Assembly (NCBI RefSeq): GCF_008389435.1
Contig: NZ_VUYS01000005.1
Span: 124,001 to 188,000, forward strand
Reading direction: 5' to 3'
Source: Candidatus Nitrosocosmicus agrestis
GTDB taxonomy: Archaea > Thermoproteota > Nitrososphaeria > Nitrososphaerales > Nitrososphaeraceae
Length of the DNA stretch: 64,000 nucleotides
Below, piece after piece: positions 45,247-54,444 of the stretch. Position numbers and translations under genes: made by a program. Numbering within the stretch: the stretch's first letter is position 1; every line of letters begins with the position of its first letter. The notes under the pieces were generated by a model. The model ran no database searches. It was not told the origin of the DNA and saw nothing but the letters and a program-made list of their open reading frames with translations.

Positions 45247-46440
45247 ATGAAAAACTTGGAAAAAGAAATTTCTAACAATAACAACAATAATCCTTCAAAG
45301 AATAACCCTTTCACCGATCCTATTGCTTTTAAAATCAACAAGAATACATTTGGGTTCGCTGTTAATGATACATTACGAAATATACTCATTCATTCTCTTA
45401 CCATAACTACATATCATATCATCATTGAGACTGGTGAAGGAAAAATTGAAATTGAATTAAGTGATTGTGAAAATGCTTTTGATTTTATCAAGCAGGTTGA
45501 AATTGGATTAATAAATAATGATCAGTTCATACGACCTGAGGTTGTTCATACGATAACCGAGTATCTTAACAAATATCCTAAATCCATCGAGAAAGTTTTG
45601 TCATATTTCAAACGGAAGGGTATCAATCCTGAGAATGATAACGACGAAAGTAAAGCAGTTGACGAAGTATTAAATATTGAGATACAAAATAGAAATCAAT
45701 GTGAAAATAATCAATCAAAAGGCTTTTCCATTTTTAAGCAGCAGAACGAGCAAAAAATAGCGTCTTTATGCAATCATATACTTACCTACGGTACTAGAAT
45801 AAATAAGAAAGGAAATAGGGTAATAAATACAAAGCTCATTTATCCTAACAGGCTTCCAGGTTCTGGAAAAATAGATGAGGATAACTTTAAAGCATTCGTT
45901 AATCATTCTCTCTTTAAAGCCTGCCCTTCATTATTAGAAATGTTACTTGCATTTCCAGTTTATGAGAGGTCTGAGATAATTCGTATGGCCCTTGAGAATG
46001 CTGTTGCTCATAATATAAATTACAAAGTCGAAGTTGACCTAGAAGGTATTCCCTTTTTCTTAATAGACGATGCGGTAAAGAAAACCTACCAATATGATAT
46101 AGAAAAAGATGACTTAATTTGCTCTGCTTTGAATTATATTCATAGATTTGGTATAAAAACGGATAAGAAGGGCAATCGCATTTTGGATTCTAATCATATA
46201 GTCACAGACAACTCACAGATACTGATTAACCCTTCATTTTTTGAAAAAGATGTCTCTCTCTTATCCGCCTTAGAAAAATTGCCAAAAGAAACTAGAGAAA
46301 TCTTTTTTCAATTGGTCCTTGATGCATTATTTTGTGATGGTGTAAAACCAAAGAAAGACCCGGTTTTTACAAAAAACGATTCAGACAATAACGACGGCAA
46401 GTCATCATCGCAGGACAAAGACGGGAGCGATAGCGATTAG
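45247..46440 (+). CDS. Hypothetical protein with an internal duplication
   Basis: A 397-residue soluble protein of unknown family. After an Asn-rich start and a region near 30-120, it holds two related units of about 85 residues. One is around 175-265 (LCNHILTYGTRINKKGNRVI ... LLEMLLAFPVYERSEIIRMA) and one around 295-375 (ICSALNYIHRFGIKTDKKGN ... LLSALEKLPKETREIFFQLV). The C-terminus is Asp/Ser-rich. It lies between the AbrB-like gene and the replication ATPase with short spacers, so it is probably a replication accessory protein such as a primase partner. This is inference from position. Confidence 0.6.
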   Translation: MKNLEKEISNNNNNNPSKNNPFTDPIAFKINKNTFGFAVNDTLRNILIHSLTITTYHIIIETGEGKIEIELSDCENAFDFIKQVEIGLINNDQFIRPEVVHTITEYLNKYPKSIEKVLSYFKRKGINPENDNDESKAVDEVLNIEIQNRNQCENNQSKGFSIFKQQNEQKIASLCNHILTYGTRINKKGNRVINTKLIYPNRLPGSGKIDEDNFKAFVNHSLFKACPSLLEMLLAFPVYERSEIIRMALENAVAHNINYKVEVDLEGIPFFLIDDAVKKTYQYDIEKDDLICSALNYIHRFGIKTDKKGNRILDSNHIVTDNSQILINPSFFEKDVSLLSALEKLPKETREIFFQLVLDALFCDGVKPKKDPVFTKNDSDNNDGKSSSQDKDGSDSD

Positions 46441-46477
46441 ACAAGAATTCTGAGAATTACATACGGGGCAGATACTG

Positions 46478-48355
46478 ATGAATCATGACTCAAACGATAA
46501 AAAAACCAGTTCAGAGTTATTAATGGAAGTAGCATTAGAGAAAATTGAAACCTTGTTTAAGGATCAATTTGGTGAAGGTCATGTTAGAGTATTTGTAAAT
46601 AATGATCACCTTGAAATAATTCCTATAAACAGCAACAAATTCACCAGATTTATCTCAAAGTCGTTTTATGATACTTATGGCCATGTATTAAGCAGAGAAA
46701 CGATAAAGGATGTGTCTCAGATACTTCAAGCCAAAGCCGAATTCGGAGGTACAAAATACGACTTGTTCCTAAAGGTGGCAAAATACAATGATGATTTGTA
46801 TTATGACCTGACCAATGATAAACATCAATCTATCAGAATATTTAAAAATAAAGAGAAAGGCATAGCTGAATGGGAGATATTAGATAAAACTCCAGTTCCC
46901 TTATTCAGAAGGTATAATCAAATCCCTCAAGTGTTACCAGTTGTTGCTAATGATTTAGACACTTATCAAGAACATGTTTATGAACATTCGCAGGACAAAA
47001 ACAAGAAAGATGCTTTAGACATTTTCTTAGATAATTTGACCAATATCAAAAATAAAGAATCAAAATTATTGGTAAAAATATCTTTGATATCGTACTTTGT
47101 TCCGGATATTCCACACATTGTCATGCTAGTTCATGGAAGCAAGGGAAGTGCAAAGTCAACCTTTCAGTATATGATAAAAAGCATTGTAGAACCAGCAAAA
47201 CCATCTCTTTTAACCCTGCATAATAATTCAGGCGAGTTTATCCAGCAATTATCTCACTACTATTTACCAGCATATGATAATCTAAAATACAATCCAAAGT
47301 GGCTATCTGACGAAGTATGTAAGGCAGTAACAGGTGTGGGTCAAACAAAAAGAGCCCTTTATACCAATGATGAGGACAAAATATATGAATACAAACATTG
47401 TTTTATTTTTAACGGAATCAACGTCGCCTTTTCAGAACCCGATGTATTAGACAGAAGTATTATAATCAAGCTTGAAGAAATAGACAACAAGAACAGAAAA
47501 ACAGAAGAAGATATACTTAACGAGTTTAACAATTTAAAACCCTGGATTCTCAAAGTCATTTTTGACACTTTGGCAAAAGCCATGACTATCAATTACGATG
47601 TCAAGTATAGGCTGAAAAGAAAGGGAATACTACCAAGGATGTCAGACTATGCTGTTTGGTGTGAGGCCGTATCTCAATCTCTTGGAAATAAAGAAGGACA
47701 GTTTCTAGACATATATTATGAGAATTTAAATCTGCAACTTGAAGAAATAATAGAATCGTCTGTAGTTGCTAAAGTCCTAATTGAATTCATGGAGGGTAAA
47801 GCTGAATGGAATGGATCAGCAACCGAACTGCATTCTACATTGACATCTGCTTTAAGCGACAAAGACGAAAGACTTGCAAGAAGCAAATCATGGCCAAATT
47901 CTTCTAATTCGCTTTCAAGAAAAATCAACGAACTATCGTCCACTCTGAAAAATAGAGGTATTGAAATTTCTCATGGCTATGATAACAAAACAAAAAGTCG
48001 GGTTATCCGAATTACAAATACAGAAAAAATACCGTCGTTATCGTCGTATCGTAGTAGTGACCGTGAGTCTGGTAAAACAATAACTGAAATGAACGTTTTT
48101 AATTTCACAAATTCAGAGAACATAGAAATAGAACGAAAGTCCGAATTAAGACATAGAGGCCCAAACTCTGATAATAAAATTCCCGATGTCCATGACAATG
48201 ACGACAAGAATATCAACAGAGTAATCAACATATATCAAATCGCTGATAGAATTCATGAACATAGCGATATTTGGAAATGCAAACGCTGTGATCATAGAGG
48301 AGACAAATGGGATCTGTTAAGTCACTATCCTAATTGCAGGAATAATAACAATTAA
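46478..48355 (+). CDS. SF3-like replication helicase/ATPase with a C-terminal zinc finger
   Basis: A 625-residue protein typical of plasmid and virus replication proteins. Residues 1-180 are a variable N-terminal part that could bind or prime DNA. The ATPase core has Walker A at about 220-228 (HGSKGSAKSTFQYMIKS), an aspartate-containing Walker B-like HYYLPAYDNLKYNPKW, and the later sensor CFIFNGINVAFSEPDVLDRS. The extreme C-terminus holds a zinc finger (WKCKRCDHRGDKWDLLSHYP then C). The size and domain order fit the initiator helicase of an integrated element. It is the strongest sign that this region can, or once could, replicate on its own. Confidence 0.75.
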   Translation: MNHDSNDKKTSSELLMEVALEKIETLFKDQFGEGHVRVFVNNDHLEIIPINSNKFTRFISKSFYDTYGHVLSRETIKDVSQILQAKAEFGGTKYDLFLKVAKYNDDLYYDLTNDKHQSIRIFKNKEKGIAEWEILDKTPVPLFRRYNQIPQVLPVVANDLDTYQEHVYEHSQDKNKKDALDIFLDNLTNIKNKESKLLVKISLISYFVPDIPHIVMLVHGSKGSAKSTFQYMIKSIVEPAKPSLLTLHNNSGEFIQQLSHYYLPAYDNLKYNPKWLSDEVCKAVTGVGQTKRALYTNDEDKIYEYKHCFIFNGINVAFSEPDVLDRSIIIKLEEIDNKNRKTEEDILNEFNNLKPWILKVIFDTLAKAMTINYDVKYRLKRKGILPRMSDYAVWCEAVSQSLGNKEGQFLDIYYENLNLQLEEIIESSVVAKVLIEFMEGKAEWNGSATELHSTLTSALSDKDERLARSKSWPNSSNSLSRKINELSSTLKNRGIEISHGYDNKTKSRVIRITNTEKIPSLSSYRSSDRESGKTITEMNVFNFTNSENIEIERKSELRHRGPNSDNKIPDVHDNDDKNINRVINIYQIADRIHEHSDIWKCKRCDHRGDKWDLLSHYPNCRNNNN

Positions 48356-48508
48356 TAAATTCTAGATAGATAACCTCAAATAATTACGACGATACTACGG
48401 TTACTACGATATATTTCCTATTATTTAGAAATTTAGATGACCACCGTTTCAGACCATGCAATATCTTTATAGCTTTGAACTTGATTAAATGCAATATCTG
48501 CAATCACT

Positions 48509-48961
48509 ATGTCAGCCAATAATAACACAAACAACAAGTTAATTGTTGAAAGAAGAGAAAAAGTTATGGTCTTGGTGACAAAAGGGCTTAAGGGATATCA
48601 GATAGCTCAGCAGCTGAATATCGACCCCTCAACTGTAAGTCGTGATATTCAATACTTGTCAAAAGAATCTAATAATGCTCTTAATTCTCTTGCAAAGGAA
48701 ACCTTACCATTTATGTATCAAAGTTCAATAGAAGGAATAAGAAGTATTCTAAAAGAGTCTTGGAAAATATATAATAATGAAGAGAAAGATCTGGAATTAA
48801 CCTGGTCCCATAGACTGAAAGCATTGGAGATAACAAAGTCTTGCTATGAGTCTATGTTCAAACTGGTATCAGAAGGTCCATCGTTGGTTTACATGAAGGC
48901 GCTGGAAGAGAGAGTAGAAAAAATATCTTCTGCTTTTGCTAACGAAGATGAAAATCGATAG
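48509..48961 (+). CDS. HTH protein, possibly terminase-small-subunit-like
   Basis: A 150-residue protein with an N-terminal helix-turn-helix (VTKGLKGYQIAQQLNIDPST then VSRDIQYLSKESNN) followed by a long helical part (IEGIRSILKESWKIYNNEEK, ALEITKSCYESMFKLV) and a C-terminal coiled coil. This layout recalls small terminase subunits or replication-fork-type regulators of archaeal elements, but no large terminase is nearby, so regulator is the safer call. Its stop overlaps the start of the next gene, so the two are coupled. Confidence 0.65.
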   Translation: MSANNNTNNKLIVERREKVMVLVTKGLKGYQIAQQLNIDPSTVSRDIQYLSKESNNALNSLAKETLPFMYQSSIEGIRSILKESWKIYNNEEKDLELTWSHRLKALEITKSCYESMFKLVSEGPSLVYMKALEERVEKISSAFANEDENR

Positions 48962-49580
48962 ATATCTAGACAAATTCAATAAGAAATTAGGTAAAATAGA
49001 AAAAGATAGAAAAGAGGAGTTAGGGAAGGCCGAAAAGATAAATGAGGTTGATCTTTTGGTAAAGTTTGATGGTTATAAGCCTCTCAAGTTTGAGCGATTA
49101 AAAAAGCATGGTCAGATTATCTGGGATCATGCATTAGACGCATACGAAATGACTCCTGATGAATTTGAGTATTACTTGGCGCGTTATTTGTACGAAACTA
49201 CGCCGGAAGAACGTTATGACAAAGCCAAATCTGAATGGTTTGTCCATGAGCATACGACGTATGGTAAAGTCGGAATAGCTCATCTGAATATTGATATTAA
49301 TCATGATGTTGTTATCCCTATTAGTAAAGCATATGGATGTACAGGAGACAAATGTGTTCCTGAATGTAAATATTATAATAGAACTGGAATGATAGAGGAT
49401 GATAAAGTAATACAGGAATGGATGGAAAAAAAGACGATAGTAGATCTCGATCAATACAAGGAAGAACTGGGTGAAGAACTGTTTGACAAGATAATTCGAG
49501 ATGATGATAGTTATGATAGAGAAAGGATGCGACAAGAGTGCATTGATCATTACTGTAAGTTATTGTATGAAAAGTGGTGA
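48948..49580 (+). CDS. Hypothetical protein with a Cys cluster
   Basis: A 210-residue soluble protein coupled by a 14-bp overlap to the HTH gene. It begins with a coiled coil (DRYLDKFNKKLGKIEKDRKE). The middle (YYLARYLYETTPEERYDKAK) is helical, and a later segment has Cys at CTGDKCVPECKYYNRTG, a C-x4-C-x3-C cluster suited to a zinc site. The Asp/Glu content is high. I do not recognise it. The frame opens at a TTG at 48936; the ATG at 48948 is preferred. Confidence 0.65.
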   Translation: MKIDRYLDKFNKKLGKIEKDRKEELGKAEKINEVDLLVKFDGYKPLKFERLKKHGQIIWDHALDAYEMTPDEFEYYLARYLYETTPEERYDKAKSEWFVHEHTTYGKVGIAHLNIDINHDVVIPISKAYGCTGDKCVPECKYYNRTGMIEDDKVIQEWMEKKTIVDLDQYKEELGEELFDKIIRDDDSYDRERMRQECIDHYCKLLYEKW

Positions 49581-49667
49581 ACCATCCCGAATAGCAAGGT
49601 TCAATAGTATTTGAATAAAGATAATTTTAACTATAAATGTAGCTATTTGTCTTGATTTATCATTTGA

Positions 49668-50549
49668 ATGATTGTACCGCAGAAATTAGAGGACTGGAAT
49701 CTTAAAGTGATAGAAGAACTAGTTACTGCCAAAATCAATGAAAGCGATCGACACGATTTCAAACTTATCCTTCCAGAGGCAGAAACTCTTACCAAAACAT
49801 GTTGTGCTTACGCTAATACAAATGGAGGCTTTATTGTATTGGGAATAGGGCAATCGAATAATGAGTGGAAAATAGTGGGCATAAATAATCACACTGAATT
49901 GGCCCATCAATTTGGTCAAAAATTAGTCAACGCCGAACCATCCTTGCCTTTTAACCTGCCGAAAATAATAAAACTACCAAGTTCGGATAAAGTCATAGCC
50001 ATTTTTCATATACCTTTGAGCGATGAAAGGCCCCATATACCATCGGTTTCAGATAAGAGAAAATTTTGGAAAAGAACAAACAAGGGAAACGTTGAAATGA
50101 CTTATCAGGAAATTAGAATGTCTTTTCAACGATATGAAGAACGAAGAGAAAAAATTAAATTACTTCATATAGAGCTATTTCTAAATTTAGAAACGTTGAA
50201 AGGAATTAGAGAATATTATAATAATGGTATTCCTGACAGCAATTTTTACCAATTTATTTTGGATTCAACAACCATTACATCATTAGTTTCTGACTTATTT
50301 AGTATCCTAGGAAAAGATCCAGGAATATTACGGAATCTAATTCTAATTAGAAAAGAAATATCTCGAATGAACCTAGAAAATGAATTATTTAATTCTAGAA
50401 TTATTCTTCCACAATCAAACCAAAGACAAATTGTAATTGATCATAACATTTTTATCAATCAAACTGCCGCAGAGTTGATTCCTCATGTCGAGGTCACTAT
50501 TCAAAGAATCGAAAATCAATTTCAAATTAAAAATCCACTTCTGGAATAG
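49668..50549 (+). CDS. AlbA_2 (Schlafen-like) DNA-binding protein
   Basis: A 293-residue protein. The N-terminal AlbA_2 domain (about 8-145) shows NESDRHDFKLILPEAETLTK, the core CCAYANTNGGFIVLGIGQ and PHIPSVSDKRKFWKRTNKGN. AlbA_2 domains bind nucleic acid and occur in Schlafen-related proteins and in bacterial and viral defence or regulator proteins. The rest (about 145-293) is helical, with no recognised domain. It is the first gene of the right half of the element, which also contains an AvcD-like gene, so a defence role is possible. Start at ATG 49668. Confidence 0.75.
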   Translation: MIVPQKLEDWNLKVIEELVTAKINESDRHDFKLILPEAETLTKTCCAYANTNGGFIVLGIGQSNNEWKIVGINNHTELAHQFGQKLVNAEPSLPFNLPKIIKLPSSDKVIAIFHIPLSDERPHIPSVSDKRKFWKRTNKGNVEMTYQEIRMSFQRYEERREKIKLLHIELFLNLETLKGIREYYNNGIPDSNFYQFILDSTTITSLVSDLFSILGKDPGILRNLILIRKEISRMNLENELFNSRIILPQSNQRQIVIDHNIFINQTAAELIPHVEVTIQRIENQFQIKNPLLE

Positions 50550-50671
50550 ACCATGCTCGTTTTTTTACAATTTGGCATTTTATTGTAGATCACTTACCAT
50601 CGAAATTCAATGACAATTAGAGATAGGTGTATGAAATTGTCTTCACTAATTCATTGAAGCATTTCTGCCAT

Positions 50672-50875
50672 TAGTTTGTGAATTTTTGGTCTTGGCTATA
50701 ATAAGAATTTATCAATTTCATTTTTGTTATAATTACAGGTAGCTTAGATGTATCAGGAGCTAAATCCTTAATCGCGTAATATTGATCCTTTGACAGATCT
50801 TCTACACGGAGATTTATAATAGATGGATATTTCCAAAACTGTTGATGGATATATTTTAGAAATAATTAATTTTTT
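50672..50875 (-). pseudogene. Gene remnant without a start codon
   Basis: On the minus strand a protein-like stretch reads FWKYPSIINLRVEDLSKDQY, then YAIKDLAPDTSKLPVIITKM and INSYYSQDQKFTN before a stop at 50672. There is no usable start; the frame is closed upstream by a stop near 50878. It follows directly the gene at 50888 on the same strand, so it may be the lost C-terminus of that gene or a separate truncated one. Confidence 0.45.
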
Positions 50876-50887
50876 TATTTTCTGATA

Positions 50888-51133
50888 TTAACTCTGCTTT
50901 TCGTGATCAAAATATACAAAATCGCACCTACCACATACAACCGCAATAGGAGTTGTCATACCCAAGGCTATAGGATTGTAAGAGCAATTTTGGTCACAAT
51001 CAGTACAAACTATTTTCGGTAAAAAATGATAATATTTTCCAACATGACCATATAGAGACTGATCTTTTAGATAAGTATGCATAATTTCTATTGAATTTGG
51101 ATCCTTTTTGGAGACTGGAATTACAAAAGACAT
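50888..51133 (-). CDS. 81-aa zinc-ribbon-type protein
   Basis: An 81-residue protein. The N-terminus (MSFVIPVSKKDPNSIEIMHT) has no recognised fold; the C-terminal half has Cys pairs at KIVCTDCDQNCSYN and AVVCGRCDFVYFDHE, giving two C-x-x-C knuckles of a zinc ribbon. Function unknown. It lies on the opposite strand from its neighbours in the element, with gene debris on both sides. Confidence 0.65.
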   Translation of the reverse strand: MSFVIPVSKKDPNSIEIMHTYLKDQSLYGHVGKYYHFLPKIVCTDCDQNCSYNPIALGMTTPIAVVCGRCDFVYFDHEKQS

Positions 51134-51224
51134 ACTACTAATTCCGCTATTAAAGTATATTAAAGAATCGCAGGGTATGATTTTGGGTCTCTATTCTCCT
51201 TTCACATTTCTCTATTTGTAACTT

Positions 51225-51612
51225 ATGTCTAGTAATAACTCTGGGGGCATGGGAGGAATATAGGAGGCGTTTAAGCCGGAAGCCCTAATAGATCTTATGC
51301 CGGCTATTAAGCAAGATATAAAATTGGAAATGAAATTCAGTCAAGTGAGGAAACAGATGAAAATTGTATTTAATAAGAAAGAAAATGCTTAATGATATTT
51401 CGAAGAAAATAGATAAGGCCGAAGAAAATGCAAAAGAGATTGAAGCAATTAATCTGGAGCAGCGTGTTCAAAAATGAAATAATTGATGTTTAGATATGGT
51501 GATTGACGTATTCATAAAGAGTACAGAGATATTAGAAATTGAGAACTACAATAAGGAATTTGGGAACCGGTGGCCCATCTGATCATTAGAGGATGCTATC
51601 ATCAAGAACTGA
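51225..51612 (+). pseudogene. Chain of three tiny overlapping frames with in-frame stops
   Basis: Frame 1 (51225-51392) reads MSSNNSGGMGGI, then TAG at 51261, then EAFKPEALIDLMPAIKQDIK to a stop. Frame 2 (51385-51477) overlaps it and encodes a 30-residue helix (MLNDISKKIDKAEENAKEIE and on). Frame 3 (51496-51612) reads MVIDVFIKSTEILEIENYNK and then has a TGA at 51580 before a few more codons. All are polar and protein-like. They lie directly upstream of the AvcD-like gene, and may be eroded small genes of the same system or a leader region. Confidence 0.35.
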
Positions 51613-51701
51613 CTATATAATAATCTATATTCGGGTATGTTTCTATAAAACAGAATTGCAAAATCTAAATAAAGGTAGTTAAGTTAAATATGGCAAAGTA
51701 A

Positions 51702-53177
51702 TTGGAATTATTTTTAGGACTAATTGGTCCAGCTGGGACTAATCTTGAAACTGTTTTGTCTGTTCTTACTTCACTATTTCATAATATACAATATGAAACC
51801 AAAGAGTTCAAAATAAGTAGAATATTGGGTGAATTTCCCGAAGCGAAAAAGATCAATTCATCGATGGAATTTGAAAGAATTAATGGTTTCATGAATCTGG
51901 GTAATTCTATAAGAAAAGAAAGCAAGATGGATGATATTTTAGCCAGATTGTCGATATATAAAATAAGAACTTATAGAAATAACATTCTAAATGACTTAAA
52001 AAAGCCCCTCGAAAGAACTGTATATATAATTAATTCTCTTAAGCATCCATCAGAACTAAAATTCTTGAGAGATGTGTATAAATCGTCATTCTATGCTATA
52101 TCCGTTTATACCTCCCGAGAAAAAAGACTATATCATCTTTCTCAAAAAATGAGCCTATCCGAGTTTAGTCAACCATATGACAGAATGAATGTAAAAGCTG
52201 AAGAATTGATTCAACGTGATGAATCGGAGAAAGAACGAAATCCTCATGGACAAAATATAAGGGACACATATCCTGAAGCGGATGTATTTATTGATGCTAC
52301 AACTGATCAAACCTTAAAACAATCGCTGAAGCGTTTTATCGAAATTATTTTTGGCAATACGTTTCATATTCCTACAAATGATGAATTTGGAATGTTCAAT
52401 GCCTATTCAGCCGCACTGCGTTCAAGCTCATTGGCACGTCAAGTGGGGGCCGCAATCACTAATCAAAACGGAGACATACTTTCAACTGGGATGAATGATA
52501 TTCCATTAAGTAATATAGACATTCAAAACAACAACTATGATGAAAGAAGCTATACCTCAAGTTATGATACAAGTGATGAAAAAAAGCTTCTCGTTTTGGG
52601 AGATCTACTTCGCAAATTGAATGAATTAGAATTGTTAAAACAGTGTTACAAGGATAATGAATTTGCTGATTTGATTAAAAAAATCAAACCTGATTTAAAG
52701 AATTCCCAAATTATGAATATTATTGAATACAATAGAGAAATACATGCTGAAATGTCTGCAATACTTTCTCTTACAAGAAATGGTATGAGTACTAATGATT
52801 GCAAATTATTTACTACTACATTTCCTTGTCATAACTGTGCAAAACACATTATTGAAGCAGGTATAGAGCAGGTCATTTACATAGAGCCATATCCAAAAAG
52901 TCTGACAGCAGATATGTATTCCGACTATATTCAAATAGGTAGCGAATGCAATAACAAAGATAAGGTATACTTTAAATCTTTTATTGGAATTTCTCCAAGA
53001 AAGTATATCGAATTATTCAGAATGATGCAACGTAAGGATGATGACGGAAAAATAATTTCATGGAATAGAACTCATCCTAAATTAAGATACTCTGAAATCC
53101 CTGAATTTTATATATCGAGAGAAGCCAACGAAGTCATTGAGGCAGTTGATTTTCTAAAGAAGAAATTAGCAGAATAA
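51702..53177 (+). CDS. AvcD-like anti-phage (d)CTP/dCMP deaminase with P-loop domain
   Basis: A 491-residue two-domain protein. The N-terminal nucleotide-kinase-like part begins LFLGLIGPAGTNLETVLSVL, a P-loop variant typical of the AvcD family. The C-terminal deaminase has the zinc motif H-A-E at residue 348 (NREIHAEMSAILSL) and P-C-x-x-C at 375-379 (TTFPCHNCAKHII). In bacteria such proteins deaminate deoxycytidine nucleotides and starve phages of dCTP. Start: the frame ATG-GCA-AAG-TAA precedes TTG-GAA, so codon 4 of the natural start (51690) is a stop, and the TTG at 51702 is the first usable start. Archaeal examples are little known. Confidence 0.85.
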   Translation: MELFLGLIGPAGTNLETVLSVLTSLFHNIQYETKEFKISRILGEFPEAKKINSSMEFERINGFMNLGNSIRKESKMDDILARLSIYKIRTYRNNILNDLKKPLERTVYIINSLKHPSELKFLRDVYKSSFYAISVYTSREKRLYHLSQKMSLSEFSQPYDRMNVKAEELIQRDESEKERNPHGQNIRDTYPEADVFIDATTDQTLKQSLKRFIEIIFGNTFHIPTNDEFGMFNAYSAALRSSSLARQVGAAITNQNGDILSTGMNDIPLSNIDIQNNNYDERSYTSSYDTSDEKKLLVLGDLLRKLNELELLKQCYKDNEFADLIKKIKPDLKNSQIMNIIEYNREIHAEMSAILSLTRNGMSTNDCKLFTTTFPCHNCAKHIIEAGIEQVIYIEPYPKSLTADMYSDYIQIGSECNNKDKVYFKSFIGISPRKYIELFRMMQRKDDDGKIISWNRTHPKLRYSEIPEFYISREANEVIEAVDFLKKKLAE

Positions 53178-53212
53178 TGATATATACTCCCTTACACTGA
53201 GTTTGTGTAGGT

Positions 53213-53356
53213 ATGTTCAAGGCTAATTGGGAATGTGAAGTAAGTATGAAAGAAAAGGAGTTAACGTTAAAGGAAGAAATGAATAGAGAAATAGAAAATT
53301 TTAAAGAAATTCCACCGTGGTTAAAGATCTATAAAAAAGATAAACCAAAAGAGTAA
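53213..53356 (+). CDS. Possible 47-aa basic/acidic small protein
   Basis: A short ATG frame directly after the deaminase gene: MFKANWECEVSMKEKELTLK, then EEMNREIENFKEIPPWLKIY and KKDKPKE. It is helical, highly charged, and has a Pro-Pro-Trp motif near the end. A small inverted repeat (ACAC...TGTG) lies just before it. No recognised family. If real, it could be a partner or inhibitor of the deaminase, but only its position suggests this. Confidence 0.4.
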   Translation: MFKANWECEVSMKEKELTLKEEMNREIENFKEIPPWLKIYKKDKPKE

Positions 53357-53682
53357 TCTGTTCATCCATTTAACAATATTTTAATGAATTTCATCGACTA
53401 ATAATTCTATTTGATCCTAGAATAAAGATACATTTGGATTATCGTGCATTGGCGATAGCCCTGGTACTGTTAAGTGAAATGATCTATCGTCTTTTAACCT
53501 CACCATTTCCTAACCGCTCTATTTGAATGAAAGAGTTTGGACCATATCTCCTATGTCTAAAAGTAATGCTATTATATTAACTACGGTTAAATCATAACGA
53601 TAAATCTTGTTGTATTCTCCAAATTTCATGTCTATCCCAATATCGACACATGAACTAGTGGGAATGAAAAAAGGAGAGAAAG
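53357..53682. other. Intergenic region
   Basis: No gene seen. It ends with a purine-rich ribosome-binding region (GGAGAG) for the MEDS gene. Confidence 0.4.
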
Positions 53683-54315
53683 ATGAGTAATCAATTCATA
53701 TCCAAACACAATGATGAAAACATTCTTCTCAGCCCTACCGCTAATGCACATATAATCCTAATTCATGAAAATCAGTTTGATTTAGATACAGCAATAGCGA
53801 CTTATATTAATGAAGGACTAAAGAGAGGTCAACTATGCATTTATGCTTCGGTTAGTTTAGCAAATGAAGGTTACTTGGACGATTTTTCGAAGCGAATTAC
53901 AAACTACAAAGAAAATCTAGAGGAAGGAAATTTGATTCTTATAGATATGAGACCTCATTATGTTAATGCAATGGCAGGAAACTTAGAATCTTATGATGAA
54001 TTGAAAGAAGCAATAACAAATATTGTCAGTAAGGACAAAAATAGATCTGACAAGTTTATTCGAATAATTGGCGATTGCACAACGTTGTTACTCCAAAATA
54101 AGCATTTAGAACAATGTATTCAAGTTGAACAATGGTGTAACCAAAATCCATTAGAAGGTTCTATTCTTTGTGCATATCCAAAATCATTATTGAATCAGTT
54201 TCCAATTAATGTCTGTCTTTCTAGATTATTTAATTGTCATGATATAATAGTCAACAGCAGTGGAAAACTAATTCCCAAGTTTGCTAGACAATACATGTTC
54301 GAATTCAAGTCATGA
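53683..54315 (+). CDS. MEDS-domain protein (second)
   Basis: A 210-residue MEDS-type sensory protein: ANAHIILIHENQFDLDTAIA, then TYINEGLKRGQLCIYASVSL, LEEGNLILIDMRPHYVNAMA and FIRIIGDCTTLLLQNKHLEQ. The order of strands matches DcmR-type sensory domains. It is shorter and has no attached HTH or kinase domain. Related to, but not a close copy of, the protein at 28702-29325. The ATG is preceded by GGAGAGAAAG, a good ribosome-binding site. Signal and partner unknown. Confidence 0.75.
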   Translation: MSNQFISKHNDENILLSPTANAHIILIHENQFDLDTAIATYINEGLKRGQLCIYASVSLANEGYLDDFSKRITNYKENLEEGNLILIDMRPHYVNAMAGNLESYDELKEAITNIVSKDKNRSDKFIRIIGDCTTLLLQNKHLEQCIQVEQWCNQNPLEGSILCAYPKSLLNQFPINVCLSRLFNCHDIIVNSSGKLIPKFARQYMFEFKS

Positions 54316-54444
54316 GATAAATAAGCCAAATTTTATTAATCTATTAGTCTATTTTATAAAAGCGAGTATTAACGTTAACTTAAAGAACTAACAATGTTAT
54401 AAAAATACTCAATCTTAATATGGAACATTTTTCTGTAACAGTTT

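Noticed and set aside
49901-49920. GGCCCATCAATTT, partly like the tRNA-Pro 3' flank, as an attachment site
   Set aside because: It lies inside the AlbA_2 coding sequence in frame, and the match is short.
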